Numbered from the stretch's first letter, positions 18,982 to 29,601 are shown. The stretch: DNA of 64,000 bases from Pseudomonas sp. B21-048 (GCF_024748615.1 NZ_CP087168.1:2976001-3040000), one strand, 5' to 3'. A program made the numbers and translations. Notes: generated by a model not told the origin, from the sequence alone.

Positions 18982-19408
18982 CGGCGTCAATCGGCAGGCG
19001 TCAGGCACTGCCGATAGCAACAGAAAAAATGACAGCAATAACAGGATGAATTCGCTCATCAATATTGCACCGACCCTCCATCGGCTGACTGATAGCCCGC
19101 TACCCAACCCGTCTGGCCCGCACCTTTCAGAATGATTCATCGCACAAACAACAACTTAGATACACGCCAAATATCAGCCACTTACACGCCATAAAATAGC
19201 AATACCATTTATCGGCCATTTTCTTGACGCAGCCTCGTCGATCTTCTTAGCTACTCATTACTACCCCCGGAAATCCATCGAGGGCAAGCCTCCAGACTCC
19301 TGTAAAAACGGGCGGGTCTGACCTTGCCTCAATCCATTCGGTCGCCCCTCATTCGGGGTAGGAGAGACGCCACAGCGAGATACACATGCGATTGCAAGGT
19401 AGACCCCC
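18982..19408. other. Intergenic region upstream of the autotransporter-like gene
   Basis: These 427 bp have lower GC than the neighbours and no convincing gene. It presumably carries the promoter of the following gene; a TTGACG at 19224 is a possible -35, but no good -10 follows at the right distance. Confidence 0.4.
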
Positions 19409-20476
19409 ATGAAAACGTCATTCACCCCCCAAGAGATCAAAATCACTTTTTGTACAGTCACGGGTTCACTCCTGCTGTGCTCATCCATGGAGGTGCAGGC
19501 CTCGCCTGCCGAGGACGAACCAACTCTCTGGTACAACCAGGCACTGCCGACCCTCACCTTGCCCACCGCCTCCGCCACGTATCCCGGCCGCTTACGCGTC
19601 AATCCAGACTTACAAAGCTCACGCCTGACGGTTGAAGATGCCTCGCCTTCAGCCTGGGACCACGTCTACGGAAAGACCTCACGGCAGGCCCAAACCGACT
19701 CTCTGGCCCAGGGTTCTTCTATCCCCGGCGTCGGCGAATTCAAAGGCCCGGCGCTGCTGACCGTACAAAGCAATAGCGGCCATACCCAACGGGTCGGACT
19801 GATCGGCGGCACCACCCAATTCCAGGGCAATGACAACGGCCTGCTGACCAGTCGCGCCCTCGCCGATCCCGACCATGACACGCTCAACCTTCAAGGCCAG
19901 AGTCTCGGCGCCTACTGGAGCCTGACCGGCCCGCAAGGCTGGCACGTGGACTTGTCGGCCAGCGGTGGCCGAGTCAACGGTTACAGCCGCAATGACCAAG
20001 GCGCGCGACAAGCCACCGAAGGCAGCGCCGTGACGTTGTCGGTGGAAGGTGGTTTCCCGATTGGTCTGGGTAATAACTGGGTGATCGAACCCCAGGCGCA
20101 ATTGATCAATCAACGCATTACGCTGGATACGCCGTATGCCGGTTCTGGTAATGCGTCATCCAGCGACTTGACATCCTGGAGCGGTCGGGTCGGTGCACGC
20201 TTGAAAGGCAGTTACGATATTAACGGCTTGCCCGTCGAACCGTATGTGCGGACCAACGTGTGGCACACGGTGTACACCGGCAATACCGTGAGCCTGGATC
20301 AGGTCGACAAAATCAGCAGCAGTCGTAATTCATCGACGGTGGATGTGGGTCTGGGTTTGGTGGCCAAAGTGACGCCTTTGGTCAGCCTGTATATCAGCGC
20401 CGATTACAGCAGTGATGTGGATGACAATGATTTGAACGGGTTGATTGGCAGCCTTGGGGTGCGGATGCGGTGGTAA
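19409..20476 (+). CDS. Autotransporter-type outer membrane beta-barrel protein
   Basis: The 355-residue protein has an N-terminal export signal (hydrophobic core TVTGSLLLCSS, cleavage expected near VQA, residues 34-36) and a C-terminal region of alternating strands with glycines and terminal aromatic residue W355, typical of an autotransporter translocator barrel. Landmarks are QSLGAYWSLTGPQGWHVDL, VEGGFPIGLGNNWVIEPQAQL and the final LIGSLGVRMRW. The passenger part is very short (about 80 residues), much like the C-terminal third of a large adhesin. It may be a stand-alone barrel or a deletion derivative. It lies alone between glgX-side and glgB-side operons and shows no functional link to glucan metabolism. 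Confidence 0.8.
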   Translation: MKTSFTPQEIKITFCTVTGSLLLCSSMEVQASPAEDEPTLWYNQALPTLTLPTASATYPGRLRVNPDLQSSRLTVEDASPSAWDHVYGKTSRQAQTDSLAQGSSIPGVGEFKGPALLTVQSNSGHTQRVGLIGGTTQFQGNDNGLLTSRALADPDHDTLNLQGQSLGAYWSLTGPQGWHVDLSASGGRVNGYSRNDQGARQATEGSAVTLSVEGGFPIGLGNNWVIEPQAQLINQRITLDTPYAGSGNASSSDLTSWSGRVGARLKGSYDINGLPVEPYVRTNVWHTVYTGNTVSLDQVDKISSSRNSSTVDVGLGLVAKVTPLVSLYISADYSSDVDDNDLNGLIGSLGVRMRW

Positions 20477-20487
20477 AGCCTGGCCGA

Positions 20488-20596
20488 TGATCGTTCCCAC
20501 GCGCAGCAAAGGAATGCCTCATTGGACGCTCTGCGTCTGCTCTTGGGACGCGGAGCGTCCCGGGCTGCATTCCCACGCAAAGCGTGGGAACGATCA
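20488..20596. repeat. Paired REP (BIME-like) element at the glgB 3' end
   Basis: The outer arms TGATCGTTCCCACGC (20488-20502) and its exact complement (20582-20596) enclose further partial palindromes (GGACGCTCTGCGTC, GACGCGGAGCGTCC). It fills the gap between two convergent genes, so it can act as a bidirectional stem-loop terminator. Confidence 0.85.
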
Positions 20597-20601
20597 GAAC
20601 C

Positions 20602-22833
20602 CTAACCCTCCGGACGCAAAATCAACACACCCAACGGCGGCAGGTTCAACACCAGTGAGAGGGCCTGGCCATGGCTCGGTTCTTCGTCGGTGAACGCCCC
20701 GCCACCGTTGCCGTAATTGGACCCGGCATAGGTGTCGGCATCGCTGTTGAGCAATTCGACCCAGCGCCCCGCGAACGGTACGCCGACGCGGTAGGACTGA
20801 CGCGGTACCGGGGTGAAGTTGGCCACCACCAGCACCGGTCGCCCGTCCTTGCTCCAGCGCAGCCAGGCATAAACGCTGTTGACCGCATCGTCGCCAATCA
20901 ACCACTGAAAGCCTTGCGGCGCATCGTCCTGATCGTGCAGTGCCGGCTCTTCGCGATACAACCGATTCAGGTCACCAACCAGTTTGCGCACACCCTGGTG
21001 TTCCGGGTATTGCAGTAAATACCAATCCAGCTGCTGATCGTGATTCCACTCCCGCCACTGGCCGAACTCGCAGCCCATGAACAGCAGTTTTTTGCCGGGA
21101 TGCGTCCACATGAAACTCAGGTAAGCTCGCAGGTTGGCAAACTTCTGCCAGCGGTCGCCGGGCATCTTGTCGATCAACGAATGCTTGCCATGCACCACTT
21201 CGTCGTGGGAAATCGGCAGGATGAAGCGCTCGGACCAGGCATACACCAGGCCGAAACTCAGCTCGTTGTGATGATGGGCGCGATACACCGGATCCTGCTG
21301 AATGTAATGCAGCGAGTCGTGCATCCAGCCCATGTTCCATTTATAGGCAAAACCCAGCCCGCCCTGTTGCGTGCTTTGGCTGACCCCCGGCCACGCCGTG
21401 GATTCTTCGGCAATTATCAGCGCACCAGGCGTTTCCAGGGCCACCACATCGTTGAGATGGCGGACAAAATCAATGGCCTCCAGATTCTCCCGTCCGCCGT
21501 GACGATTGGGCACCCATTCGCCGGCCTTGCGCGAGTAATCGCGGTACAGCATCGACGCCACTGCGTCCACACGCAGGCCATCGACGTGGAAATGCCGGAG
21601 CCAATGCAGCGCCGATGCCAGCATGTAGCCGTGCACCTCGGTGCGGCCCAGGTTGTAGATCAGCGTGTCCCAGTCCTGGTGAAAACCTTCCTGCGGGTTG
21701 CCGTATTCATACAACGCGGTCCCGTCGAATTGCGCCAGGCCGTGGGTATCGGTGGGGAAATGCGCCGGCACCCAATCGAGGATCACGCCAATCTCGGCCT
21801 GGTGACAGGCATTGACGAACACGGCGAAGTCATCCGGCGTGCCGTAACGGGCGCTCGGGGCGAATTGCGACAGCAGTTGATAACCCCAGGAGCCACCGAA
21901 CGGATGCTCCATGATCGGCATCAGTTCGATGTGGGTGAAACCCAGCTCCTTCACGTAAGGAATCAGCCGCTCGGCCAACTCGGGCCAGGTGTACTGACGG
22001 GCGACTTCGCCCAGGTCATCCAGCTCGCATTGCCAGGAACCGGCGTGCAACTCGTAAATCGACAGCGGTGCACTGGTTCGCTGACGCTCGCCGCGCGACT
22101 GCATCCAGGCGTGGTCGTGCCAGTCGTTTTTCAGCGGCGAGGCGACTTTTGAGGCGGTGTCCGGCGGCAGTGCGGTGGCGAGCGCCATCGGGTCGGCCTT
22201 GAGCGGCAGAATGCCGTGGGCACCAAGGATCTCGTATTTGTAGAGCTCCCCCGCTTGCAAGCGCGGAATGAACAACTCCCAGACACCGGTAGGGTGACGC
22301 AGGCGCATCGGATGGCGGCGACCGTCCCAGACGTTGAAATCGCCAACCACCGAGACCCTTTTGGCGTTCGGCGCCCACACGGCGAAGCGCACGCCATCCA
22401 CCCCATCGACCGTCTTCAACTGCGCGCCGAGGCAGCTGCTCAGGTCGCGGTGATTGCCCTCGGCGAACAGGTACAAGTCCATCTCGCCGAGTAACGGGCC
22501 AAAGCTGTAAGGGTCCTCGGCGAGTTGCTCGCCACCGGCCCAGCGGGTTCGCAACAGGTAGGGTCGGGACCGCTCGAAGTGCCCGACGAACAGCCCCGGG
22601 GTTTGGGTGGTCTCAAGGCTGCCGAGCTCTTCCCCGGATTCTTTGTCCACCACCTGCACGCTCAAAGCGTCCGGTAGATAGGCTCGAATGAATTGCCCGC
22701 CAGCGCCATCGCCGTGCGGGCCGAGAATTGCGAAGGGATCCCGATGCTCAGCGCGTACTAATGCGTCGATATCCCGCGCCCTGGGCAGCAGCGCCTCTTT
22801 AACGTGCCCCTGTTCCTTGTTCGAGATACTCAT
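20602..22833 (-). CDS. glgB: 1,4-alpha-glucan branching enzyme GlgB
   Basis: GlgB (GH13) cuts alpha-1,4 chains and reattaches them through alpha-1,6 bonds. The 743-residue protein has an N-terminal CBM48 region ([18 protein letters not shown]), then [29 protein letters not shown] (nucleophile Asp), [12 protein letters not shown] (acid/base Glu) and [12 protein letters not shown]. Length and motifs are complete. The ATG lies only 2 bp after the treS stop, with GGAGAG inside the end of treS as ribosome-binding site, so translation is coupled. With GlgE it forms the maltose-1-phosphate route to branched glucan. A REP pair follows its stop. Confidence 0.96.
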   Translation of the reverse strand: MSISNKEQGHVKEALLPRARDIDALVRAEHRDPFAILGPHGDGAGGQFIRAYLPDALSVQVVDKESGEELGSLETTQTPGLFVGHFERSRPYLLRTRWAGGEQLAEDPYSFGPLLGEMDLYLFAEGNHRDLSSCLGAQLKTVDGVDGVRFAVWAPNAKRVSVVGDFNVWDGRRHPMRLRHPTGVWELFIPRLQAGELYKYEILGAHGILPLKADPMALATALPPDTASKVASPLKNDWHDHAWMQSRGERQRTSAPLSIYELHAGSWQCELDDLGEVARQYTWPELAERLIPYVKELGFTHIELMPIMEHPFGGSWGYQLLSQFAPSARYGTPDDFAVFVNACHQAEIGVILDWVPAHFPTDTHGLAQFDGTALYEYGNPQEGFHQDWDTLIYNLGRTEVHGYMLASALHWLRHFHVDGLRVDAVASMLYRDYSRKAGEWVPNRHGGRENLEAIDFVRHLNDVVALETPGALIIAEESTAWPGVSQSTQQGGLGFAYKWNMGWMHDSLHYIQQDPVYRAHHHNELSFGLVYAWSERFILPISHDEVVHGKHSLIDKMPGDRWQKFANLRAYLSFMWTHPGKKLLFMGCEFGQWREWNHDQQLDWYLLQYPEHQGVRKLVGDLNRLYREEPALHDQDDAPQGFQWLIGDDAVNSVYAWLRWSKDGRPVLVVANFTPVPRQSYRVGVPFAGRWVELLNSDADTYAGSNYGNGGGAFTDEEPSHGQALSLVLNLPPLGVLILRPEG

Positions 22834-22835
22834 GA

Positions 22836-25800
22836 CTACTCTCCACCAAGATCGGAAAAGGGTTTAAGCCCACTCAATAACCCGTACAGACCGTGCAACG
22901 GCACGGGCAGCCAGGTGGGGCGATTTTCAGCCTCATAGGCCACTTCATAAGCTGCCTTCTCCAGACTGAACAACGCCAGCGCGGCGTCCTCGCCTTCAGG
23001 ATCTTGCCATGCATGAGCAAGACTAGCTGCCGCCAACCGATAAGCGTCGACAAATGCTTGCCTTGCCTCTTTCAGATAACGCTCGGCAACCCGTTGACGC
23101 GCCTCTTGGGCGGCGGCGGTGTTATCGACGTTATGCACGTTGATCGTCATCGCCGCGGCGTAATCGAAGGAGCGCAACACGCCGCTGACATCTTTATAAG
23201 GGCTGTGCTTGCCCCGACGCTCATGCAGCGGCCGCGCCGGTTCACCTTCGAAATCGATCAGGTAGGCATCGCCCTTGATCACCAGCACCTGTCCCAGGTG
23301 CAAGTCACCATGGACGCGAATGCGCAGGCCCCCAACAGCCTGTTTACCCAGGTCCTGAACATGGCTCAGGATGGCTTTTTTGTTGTCCAGCAAGCGACTG
23401 ACCAAGGCCTGATCCACGGCGTTCAGTTCAGTTGAATGCTGCTTGAGCAACTTCAGGGCATACTCCAGTTGCGCCGCCACATCTTTGGCCGAGGCCAGGG
23501 CATCTTTCTGGGTGGTGATCTGTGGGGCAAAGTCCGGGTTGGCGCTCGGGGCGGCCAACACCTCATGCATTTCCCCCAGGCGTTGGCCGAGCATGCCGGC
23601 AAAATCCTTCAGCTCGCCGAGGGCGTTGTAGTGCTGCTCCTGTTCCGACACGGCATCAGCGAGTTCATCGCGCAGTGCCCGTTCGAGGTTATTCTGGGTC
23701 CACTCCCACGCATCGCCCTGATTACTCAAATAGCCTTGGGCGATCATCAACAGCGTGTCCTCGCCCGCCGCGTCGCGACGAATCACCGCCCCCAGCAGCG
23801 GCGAAATATTCTGGAAACCGGCATGGGTCAGGTACGCACTCATTTCCAGTTCCGGGTGCACCCCAGACGCGACCTTGCGGATCAGTTTCAGCACCAGGCT
23901 GCTGCCGATCACCACCGAACTGTTGGATTGCTCGGCGGACAGGTACCGCACCTCCGACTCGGCCGTCAGGCCAAGTCTGGCCAGTTCGTCGGTAGGCTCG
24001 AAGCGGATCTCGCCGCCATCCGATGACAACAGCATCCCGGCCTGCATGCTCTGTAACACCGCATGAACAAAGCTATCCAGACTGAAGGCGTCGGTGATCA
24101 AACCGACCTGACGCCCACGCCGGACCCTGGCCAGCGCCAATTGCTGAGGCAAGGCCGCACCCACCTGTTCCTCGGAAATAAAACCAAACGGCAATTGGTA
24201 ACGGCTGGTCTGACCGCCGCTGGTGACGTCGATTTCACCCAACAACACCGGATGCTGCGGGTCGCCGAAACGCACGCCGTAAGCGAGGTTGACGTTGTCG
24301 ATGACTCCGTCTTTGCCGGCGTACCAGCGGCGATTCTGCAACCAGTTCGGCAGGATGCCCTGTTCCAGGGTATGGCGGGACGGCGCTTCGAGCAGCTCTT
24401 CCATGCGTTTCTTCAGCACCAGGGTGGTGAAGTCCGGCAGGCTTTGCGCCGGCTCCACGTGCCAGCTCGGCATCTGGTTTTCCGCCGCCAGCCCGAACCA
24501 ATAGAAACCGTAAGGCGCCAGCGTCAGCAGGAAAGTCAGCTGGCCGATAGGCGGAAACGCATTGCCGCCGAGCATCTCCACCGGGACCATGCCGACATAA
24601 GCCGACAGATCCAGCTCCACCGCTTGCGCACTACGGGACACGTTGGCCACACACAGAATGATCTCGTGCTTGCCGTCCGCGCCGGTGAATTCGCGGGTAT
24701 ACGCCAGAATCCGTCGATTGCTCGGCGAGAGCATTTTCAACGTGCCGCGACCGAAGGCCTTGGACTGCTTGCGCACCGCGAGCATACGTCGGTTCCAGTT
24801 CAACAACGAATGGGGGTCACCGGCCTGGGTTTCGACGTTGACCGACAGGTAGCCATAGAGCGGGTCCATGATCGGCGGCAGCACCAGGCTGGCCGGGTCG
24901 GCGCGGGAAAAACCGCCGTTGCGGTCGATCGACCACTGCATCGGCGTGCGCACACCGTCGCGGTCGCCGAGGTAGATGTTGTCGCCCATGCCGATTTCGT
25001 CGCCGTAATACAGGGTCGGCGTGCCGGGCATCGACAGCAGCAGGCTGTTGAGCAGTTCCACGCGGCGGCGATCACGCTCCAGCAACGGCGCCAGACGCCG
25101 GCGAATACCCAGGTTGATCCGTGCCCGGCGGTCGGCGGCGTAGTAATTCCACAGGTAATCGCGCTCCCGGTCGGTGACCATTTCCAGGGTCAGCTCATCG
25201 TGGTTGCGCAGGAAAATCGCCCACTGGCAATTGGCCGGGATTTCCGGGGTCTGGCGTAAAATATCGGTGATCGGGAAGCGATCTTCCTGAGCCAGCGCCA
25301 TGTACATGCGCGGCATCAACGGGAAGTGAAAGGCCATGTGGCATTCGTCGCCGTTCAAGCCCTTGGCGTCGGTGTCACCGAAGTACAGCTGCGTGTCTTC
25401 CGGCCACTGATTGGCCTCGGCCAACAGCATGCGGTCGGGGTAATTGGCGTCGATCTCGGCACGGATCTGCTTGAGGACGTCGTGGGTCTCGGGCAGGTTT
25501 TCATTGTTGGTGCCGTCGCGCTCGATCAGGTACGGGATCGCGTCCAGCCGCAGCCCGTCGATGCCCATGTCGAGCCAGTAACGCATCACCGACAGTACCG
25601 CTTTCATTACCTGCGGGTTGTCGAAATTCAGGTCTGGCTGGTGGGAATAGAAACGGTGCCAGAAGTACTGACCGGCCACCGGATCCCAGGTCCAGTTGGA
25701 CTTTTCGGTGTCGAGAAAGATGATGCGGGTGCCGTCGTATTTCTGATCGTTATCGGACCAGACATAGAAGTCTCGGGCCGCCGAACCGGGCTTGGCCTTG

Positions 25801-26177
25801 CGCGCGCGCTGGAACCATGGGTGCTGGTCCGAGGTGTGATTGATGACCAGCTCGGTGATTACCCGCAGGCCACGTTTGTGGGCCTCGGAAATGAAGCGTT
25901 TGGCATCGGCCAGAGTGCCGTAGTCGGCATGCACGCCACGGTATTCGGCGATGTCGTAACCGTCGTCGCGCCGTGGCGAAGGGTAGAACGGCAATAGCCA
26001 GATGGTATTGACACCCAAGTCGGCAATGTAATCGAGCTTGGCGATAAGGCCGGGAAAGTCGCCGATCCCGTCGTTGTTGGAGTCGAAAAAAGACTTAACG
26101 TGAACCTGGTAGATCACCGCATCCTTGTACCAGAGCGGGTCCTTGATGAAGGTGGCTGACCTGGGTTTCTTCGCCAT
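22836..26177 (-). CDS. treS: Trehalose synthase/maltokinase fusion TreS-Pep2
   Basis: The 1113-residue protein combines two enzymes. The N-terminal GH13 domain (residues 1-550) interconverts trehalose and maltose; it has [21 protein letters not shown] (nucleophile Asp), LLAEANQW (acid/base Glu) and [11 protein letters not shown]. The C-terminal half is a maltokinase of the aminoglycoside-phosphotransferase fold, with HGDLHLGQ at 956-963 and [11 protein letters not shown] after it as catalytic and metal-binding loops; it phosphorylates maltose to maltose-1-phosphate with ATP. That product is the donor used by GlgE, encoded just upstream. Fusion of the two activities is known in Pseudomonas and other bacteria. 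AGGAG lies 6 bp before the ATG. Confidence 0.95.
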   Translation of the reverse strand: MAKKPRSATFIKDPLWYKDAVIYQVHVKSFFDSNNDGIGDFPGLIAKLDYIADLGVNTIWLLPFYPSPRRDDGYDIAEYRGVHADYGTLADAKRFISEAHKRGLRVITELVINHTSDQHPWFQRARKAKPGSAARDFYVWSDNDQKYDGTRIIFLDTEKSNWTWDPVAGQYFWHRFYSHQPDLNFDNPQVMKAVLSVMRYWLDMGIDGLRLDAIPYLIERDGTNNENLPETHDVLKQIRAEIDANYPDRMLLAEANQWPEDTQLYFGDTDAKGLNGDECHMAFHFPLMPRMYMALAQEDRFPITDILRQTPEIPANCQWAIFLRNHDELTLEMVTDRERDYLWNYYAADRRARINLGIRRRLAPLLERDRRRVELLNSLLLSMPGTPTLYYGDEIGMGDNIYLGDRDGVRTPMQWSIDRNGGFSRADPASLVLPPIMDPLYGYLSVNVETQAGDPHSLLNWNRRMLAVRKQSKAFGRGTLKMLSPSNRRILAYTREFTGADGKHEIILCVANVSRSAQAVELDLSAYVGMVPVEMLGGNAFPPIGQLTFLLTLAPYGFYWFGLAAENQMPSWHVEPAQSLPDFTTLVLKKRMEELLEAPSRHTLEQGILPNWLQNRRWYAGKDGVIDNVNLAYGVRFGDPQHPVLLGEIDVTSGGQTSRYQLPFGFISEEQVGAALPQQLALARVRRGRQVGLITDAFSLDSFVHAVLQSMQAGMLLSSDGGEIRFEPTDELARLGLTAESEVRYLSAEQSNSSVVIGSSLVLKLIRKVASGVHPELEMSAYLTHAGFQNISPLLGAVIRRDAAGEDTLLMIAQGYLSNQGDAWEWTQNNLERALRDELADAVSEQEQHYNALGELKDFAGMLGQRLGEMHEVLAAPSANPDFAPQITTQKDALASAKDVAAQLEYALKLLKQHSTELNAVDQALVSRLLDNKKAILSHVQDLGKQAVGGLRIRVHGDLHLGQVLVIKGDAYLIDFEGEPARPLHERRGKHSPYKDVSGVLRSFDYAAAMTINVHNVDNTAAAQEARQRVAERYLKEARQAFVDAYRLAAASLAHAWQDPEGEDAALALFSLEKAAYEVAYEAENRPTWLPVPLHGLYGLLSGLKPFSDLGGE

Positions 26178-26215
26178 TTGAAACTCCTGTTAATACTAGA
26201 GAACGCCTTGGCCGA

Positions 26216-26323
26216 GATCATTCCCACGCTCTGCGTGGGAATGCATCCAGTGACGCTCTGCGTCACAGCGGCGGACGCAGAGCGTCCAGGGCGGCATTCC
26301 CACGCAGAGCGTGGGAACGATCA
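26216..26323. repeat. REP pair inside the glgE-treS-glgB operon
   Basis: Two GC-rich palindromes (each containing CCCACGC and GCGTGGG arms) face each other with a GACGCTCTGCGTC-type centre. The right arm includes the glgE stop codon (complement of 26321-26323). The element fills most of the 143-bp gap before treS. It closely resembles the one at 20488-20596. Confidence 0.85.
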
Positions 26324-28321
26324 TGACGGTGCGGTAATCCTCCAAATCCCGAACGGCAGATGCCACGGTTCGATCCGCATGAACTGGTACTTGCCGTGCC
26401 AGGTCCAGCGGTGACCGTTCATCAGGTCTTCGCCCTGGGTGCTGGCCTCGTCGGGCAAACCCATTTCCCACAGCGGCAATTCGAAGTTCGCCTCCTGTGC
26501 GTGATGCGGATCGAGGCTGACCGCCACCAGAATGAAATTGCTGCCGTCAACGCTGCGTTTGCCGAAGTACAGAATGTTGTCGTTCCAGGCGTTGTAGACC
26601 TTCAGGCCCAGGTGCGTGTGCAGTGCCGGGTTCTGCCGACGGATGCGGTTGAGCTGGGCGATCTCGGCAATGATGTTGCCCGGCGCGTTGAAGTCCCTGG
26701 GGCGGATTTCGTACTTTTCGGAATTGAGGTATTCCTCCCGGCCCGAAACCGGTGCCGCTTCACACAGTTCAAAACCCGAATACATGCCCCACAGGCCGGA
26801 ACCCATGGTCGCCAGCGCCGCACGGATGAGAAAACCGGGGCGCCCGGACTCATGTAGAAAAGTGGGGTTGATATCTGGCGTGTTGACGAAGAAATTCGGC
26901 CGGTAACACTCACGCCACGGCGACTCGTTGAGTTCGGTGAAATAGGTTGCCAGCTCGGTTTTGGTGTTGCGCCAAGTGAAATAGGTATAGCTCTGGGAAT
27001 AACCGACCTTGCCCAGGCGCGCCATCATCGCCGGCGTGGTAAAGGCTTCGGCCAGGAAGATCACCTCGGGGTACAGCGCCCGCACATCGGCGATCAGCCA
27101 CTGCCAGAACGGCAACGGTTTGGTGTGAGGATTGTCGACGCGAAACAGCTTCACGCCCTCCTCGACCCAACCCACGACGACATCGCGCAACTCGATCCAC
27201 AGGCTGGGAATCGCGTCCACGGCATAGAAATCGACGTTGACGATGTCCTGGTATTTCTTCGGCGGGTTCTCGGCGTATTTGATCGTGCCGTCCGGCCGCC
27301 AGTTGAACCAGCCCGGGTGCTGTTTGAGCCACGGATGGTCCTGGGAACACTGAATCGCAAAGTCGAGAGCGATTTCCAGCCCATGCTCGGCAGCGGCCGC
27401 GACGAGCCGACGAAAATCCTCGCGCGTACCCAGTTCCGAGTGAATAGCCTCATGCCCGCCCTCTTCGCTGCCGATGGCGTAAGGGCTGCCCGGATCGTCG
27501 GGGCCGGCGATCAACGCGTTGTTCGGGCCTTTGCGATAGCTGCGACCGATCGGGTGGATCGGCGTGAAATACAGCACGTCGAAGCCCATGTCCTGGATCA
27601 TCGGAAGCCGCGAATGCACATCGTTGAAAGTGCCGTGGCGGGCCGGATCATCAGTGATCGAGCGCGGAAACAGTTCATACCAGCTGGCGAACTGCGCCAG
27701 CGCTCGCTCCACGTCCACCGGGAATTCAGGGCTCAGGCTCAGGAACGGGCGATGGTCGGCCTGGGCCATCAAGTCTGCGCTGCGTTGGTGCAGAAACAAC
27801 GCGACCTGCTCGGTTTCGAGCAGACCGGACAATTCATGGTGCAACGCCGCCAGCTGTTCACTGAGCTGGCCTTCGGAACGTTCGGCCGCCTGCTGAACGT
27901 GAGTGCGCCCTTCCTGCAGCTCCAGGCTGACCGAGACGCCAGCGACGTGCTTTTTCTCCAGCTCATAACAAAAGCTGGCGAACTGATCGATCCAGGCTTC
28001 GAGGCAGAACACATAGCGCCCCTGCTTTTTGACACGAAACTGGCCCTGCCAGCCGTTATTGCCCAGTTCGGTCATCACCTCGCTCTGCCAGGTGTCCTCG
28101 CCATCGGCACGCCAACGGATGCGCACGGCCAGTTTGTCGTGACCGTCGGCAAACACTTTGCTGGTCACCACCACGTCCTGATCAATCACGGCTTTAACGG
28201 CGAATTGCCCGCCATCGAGGGTCGGCAGGGTGTTTTCAATCACGATCCGCGGTAGCAGTAACGCCTGCGACAGCGGTATATGCGGGTTGTAGCTCAGTTC
28301 GGTGGGTTTCTCAGCGGTCAT
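26321..28321 (-). CDS. glgE: Alpha-1,4-glucan:maltose-1-phosphate maltosyltransferase GlgE
   Basis: GlgE (GH13_3) transfers maltosyl units from maltose-1-phosphate to growing alpha-1,4-glucans. The 666-residue protein has the diagnostic FRVDNPHTKPLPFW motif with the nucleophile Asp, IFLAEAFT with the acid/base Glu, and the HIPLSQALLLPRIVIEN N-terminal region. The frame is open up to 28405, but ATG 28321 is chosen because GGAGAG lies 7 bp upstream and because a predicted AlgU-type promoter at 28412-28439 would start transcription close to 28405, leaving no room for an earlier start. It heads the - strand operon with treS and glgB. Confidence 0.94.
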   Translation of the reverse strand: MTAEKPTELSYNPHIPLSQALLLPRIVIENTLPTLDGGQFAVKAVIDQDVVVTSKVFADGHDKLAVRIRWRADGEDTWQSEVMTELGNNGWQGQFRVKKQGRYVFCLEAWIDQFASFCYELEKKHVAGVSVSLELQEGRTHVQQAAERSEGQLSEQLAALHHELSGLLETEQVALFLHQRSADLMAQADHRPFLSLSPEFPVDVERALAQFASWYELFPRSITDDPARHGTFNDVHSRLPMIQDMGFDVLYFTPIHPIGRSYRKGPNNALIAGPDDPGSPYAIGSEEGGHEAIHSELGTREDFRRLVAAAAEHGLEIALDFAIQCSQDHPWLKQHPGWFNWRPDGTIKYAENPPKKYQDIVNVDFYAVDAIPSLWIELRDVVVGWVEEGVKLFRVDNPHTKPLPFWQWLIADVRALYPEVIFLAEAFTTPAMMARLGKVGYSQSYTYFTWRNTKTELATYFTELNESPWRECYRPNFFVNTPDINPTFLHESGRPGFLIRAALATMGSGLWGMYSGFELCEAAPVSGREEYLNSEKYEIRPRDFNAPGNIIAEIAQLNRIRRQNPALHTHLGLKVYNAWNDNILYFGKRSVDGSNFILVAVSLDPHHAQEANFELPLWEMGLPDEASTQGEDLMNGHRWTWHGKYQFMRIEPWHLPFGIWRITAPS

Positions 28322-28411
28322 CGAGCATCTCTCCTTAACGCCCCAAGGACGCTCTTGTGCCTGATCGTCGCTCATGTGAAGCGGTCTGCCCCGACATGAA
28401 CTCACTTAAGT

Positions 28412-28439
28412 TCCGAACAACAGGCGACGCTAAAAGTTC
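28412..28439 (-). promoter_or_regulatory. Possible AlgU (sigma-22) promoter of the glgE-treS-glgB operon
   Basis: On the - strand a perfect GAACTT -35 (28439-28434) is followed after 17 bp by TCGGA (28416-28412), one base from the TCTGA -10 of AlgU/RpoE-type promoters. The implied leader is about 85 nt. AlgU control of trehalose genes under osmotic stress is described for pseudomonads, which supports the reading. Confidence 0.55.
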
Positions 28440-28537
28440 AGAAGGATTTGCCAAGTCTTTCGGGGAATCAAATTCCCTGAGTACGGGTCAATCAACTTAA
28501 GCACGACTCACGCCATCTGCCACTGGAGACTGTTTCG

Positions 28538-28720
28538 ATGAGTATTCCTATCCCCGCCGAGACACCCGATCCGAACATCGATGAGCCGACGATTCCGCCC
28601 ATACCCCCAACCCCGCCGACCGAACCCGGGCCCATCCCAGAGCAGGAACCGCCAGGCACCAGCCCGCCACCCCGGGAAGAGCCGCCGAGCTCCCAGCCGC
28701 CGGAAATCGTGCATCCGTAA
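28538..28720 (+). CDS. Small proline-rich protein
   Basis: The 60-residue product is about one-third proline with many Glu and Pro-Pro pairs (TIPPIPPTPPTEPGP), no hydrophobic span and no signal peptide, so it is probably disordered. TGGAG lies 8 bp before the ATG. It diverges from glgE and ends 17 bp before the convergent MgtC-like gene. Similar short proline-rich proteins are annotated as hypothetical in pseudomonads. Its reality rests on codon use, a good ribosome-binding site and fit to the gap; function unknown. Confidence 0.6.
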   Translation: MSIPIPAETPDPNIDEPTIPPIPPTPPTEPGPIPEQEPPGTSPPPREEPPSSQPPEIVHP

Positions 28721-28737
28721 ACTGCATGAAGGTTCAA

Positions 28738-29238
28738 TTACGGGTTTCGATCCTTTTCAATTTGGCGCACGACGATAGGCATCACACCGAGAATCACCAA
28801 CGCCAACAACGTACTAAGCACCGCAGTCGCCTCGCGGCCCAATCCGGCCGAAACGCCAATGGCTGCCGTCATCCACAAACCGGCGGCGGTGGTCAGGCCT
28901 TTGACATGGCCTTCATCGCCATCGGCGTTTTTCAGGATAGTTCCGGCACCGAGAAAGCCGATGCCGGCAATCACGCCTTGTACCACCCGGCTCATGGCAT
29001 CGGCCTGGGATCCTGACATTTGCGGCACCAGCACAAACAACGCCGCGCCCAGCGCCACCAGCATATGGGTGCGTACCCCGGCGGCTTTGCCCTTGTGTTC
29101 ACGCTCAAACCCCAGAATGCCGCCCAACAGCGCTGCGATCAGCAGGCGGACGATAATCTGGGTAAATTGTTTCGCATCGCCAATATCGGCGAACTCCGCT
29201 TGCAATGTCACCCAAACCTCGTGCCACCAGGCTTCCAT
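28738..29238 (-). CDS. MgtC/SapB family membrane protein
   Basis: This 166-residue protein has about four to five membrane spans and the MgtC/SapB hallmarks LLGGILGFEREHKGKAAGVRTH and GAGTILK. MgtC proteins are linked to magnesium limitation and intracellular survival, and in Pseudomonas to virulence, but this short form lacks the C-terminal ACT-like domain of Salmonella MgtC, so it belongs to the simpler SapB branch. ATG 29238 is preferred over an upstream codon because AAGGA lies 7 bp before it and the following residues (MEAWWHEVW) resemble family N-termini. Confidence 0.85.
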   Translation of the reverse strand: MEAWWHEVWVTLQAEFADIGDAKQFTQIIVRLLIAALLGGILGFEREHKGKAAGVRTHMLVALGAALFVLVPQMSGSQADAMSRVVQGVIAGIGFLGAGTILKNADGDEGHVKGLTTAAGLWMTAAIGVSAGLGREATAVLSTLLALVILGVMPIVVRQIEKDRNP

Positions 29239-29367
29239 GGCGCAGTCCTTGTGATGATTTAACGACTCGATAATGGATGGACCGTGTGCACCATTAATCG
29301 GTTGCACAGAACGATGACCGGCGGATGCGTCCTAACGCTTCAGTACCGCTGAAAAAGGGACACCGCC

Positions 29368-29601
29368 ATGACCGTGCGCATCGAAAACCAGACCTGCTTC
29401 TTTATCACCAAGAACGGCGAAGAAATTCGTCTTTGTCCCGACGTCACCATCGTCACCGACCCGGAAAAATCCATGTCGATGGTCGACCTCGACGGCCAGC
29501 ACATCTACATCACCGAAGCAGAAGCTGATGCATTGACCGTAGCAGGCGCCGTGGACGGTCGTCGGCACTTGAAGGCCACAGACCGTGGTTCGGTGATTTG
29601 A
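29368..29601 (+). CDS. Small conserved protein, DUF3203-like
   Basis: This 77-residue soluble protein carries VDLDGQHIYITEAEADALTV, a pattern I associate with DUF3203, a small family largely confined to Pseudomonas with unknown role. It has no signal or membrane segment. AAAGGGA lies about 9 bp before the ATG. It is a single-gene unit, followed by a perfect hairpin at 29622. Confidence 0.65.
   Translation: MTVRIENQTCFFITKNGEEIRLCPDVTIVTDPEKSMSMVDLDGQHIYITEAEADALTVAGAVDGRRHLKATDRGSVI

Noticed and set aside
21040..22152. A 370-codon open frame on the + strand
   Set aside because: It is antisense to glgB, which has all catalytic motifs. Composition and lack of a ribosome-binding site mark it as a shadow.
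24063..25259. A 398-codon open frame on the + strand
   Set aside because: It is antisense to treS and made of His/Gln/Arg-rich sequence without any recognisable fold.
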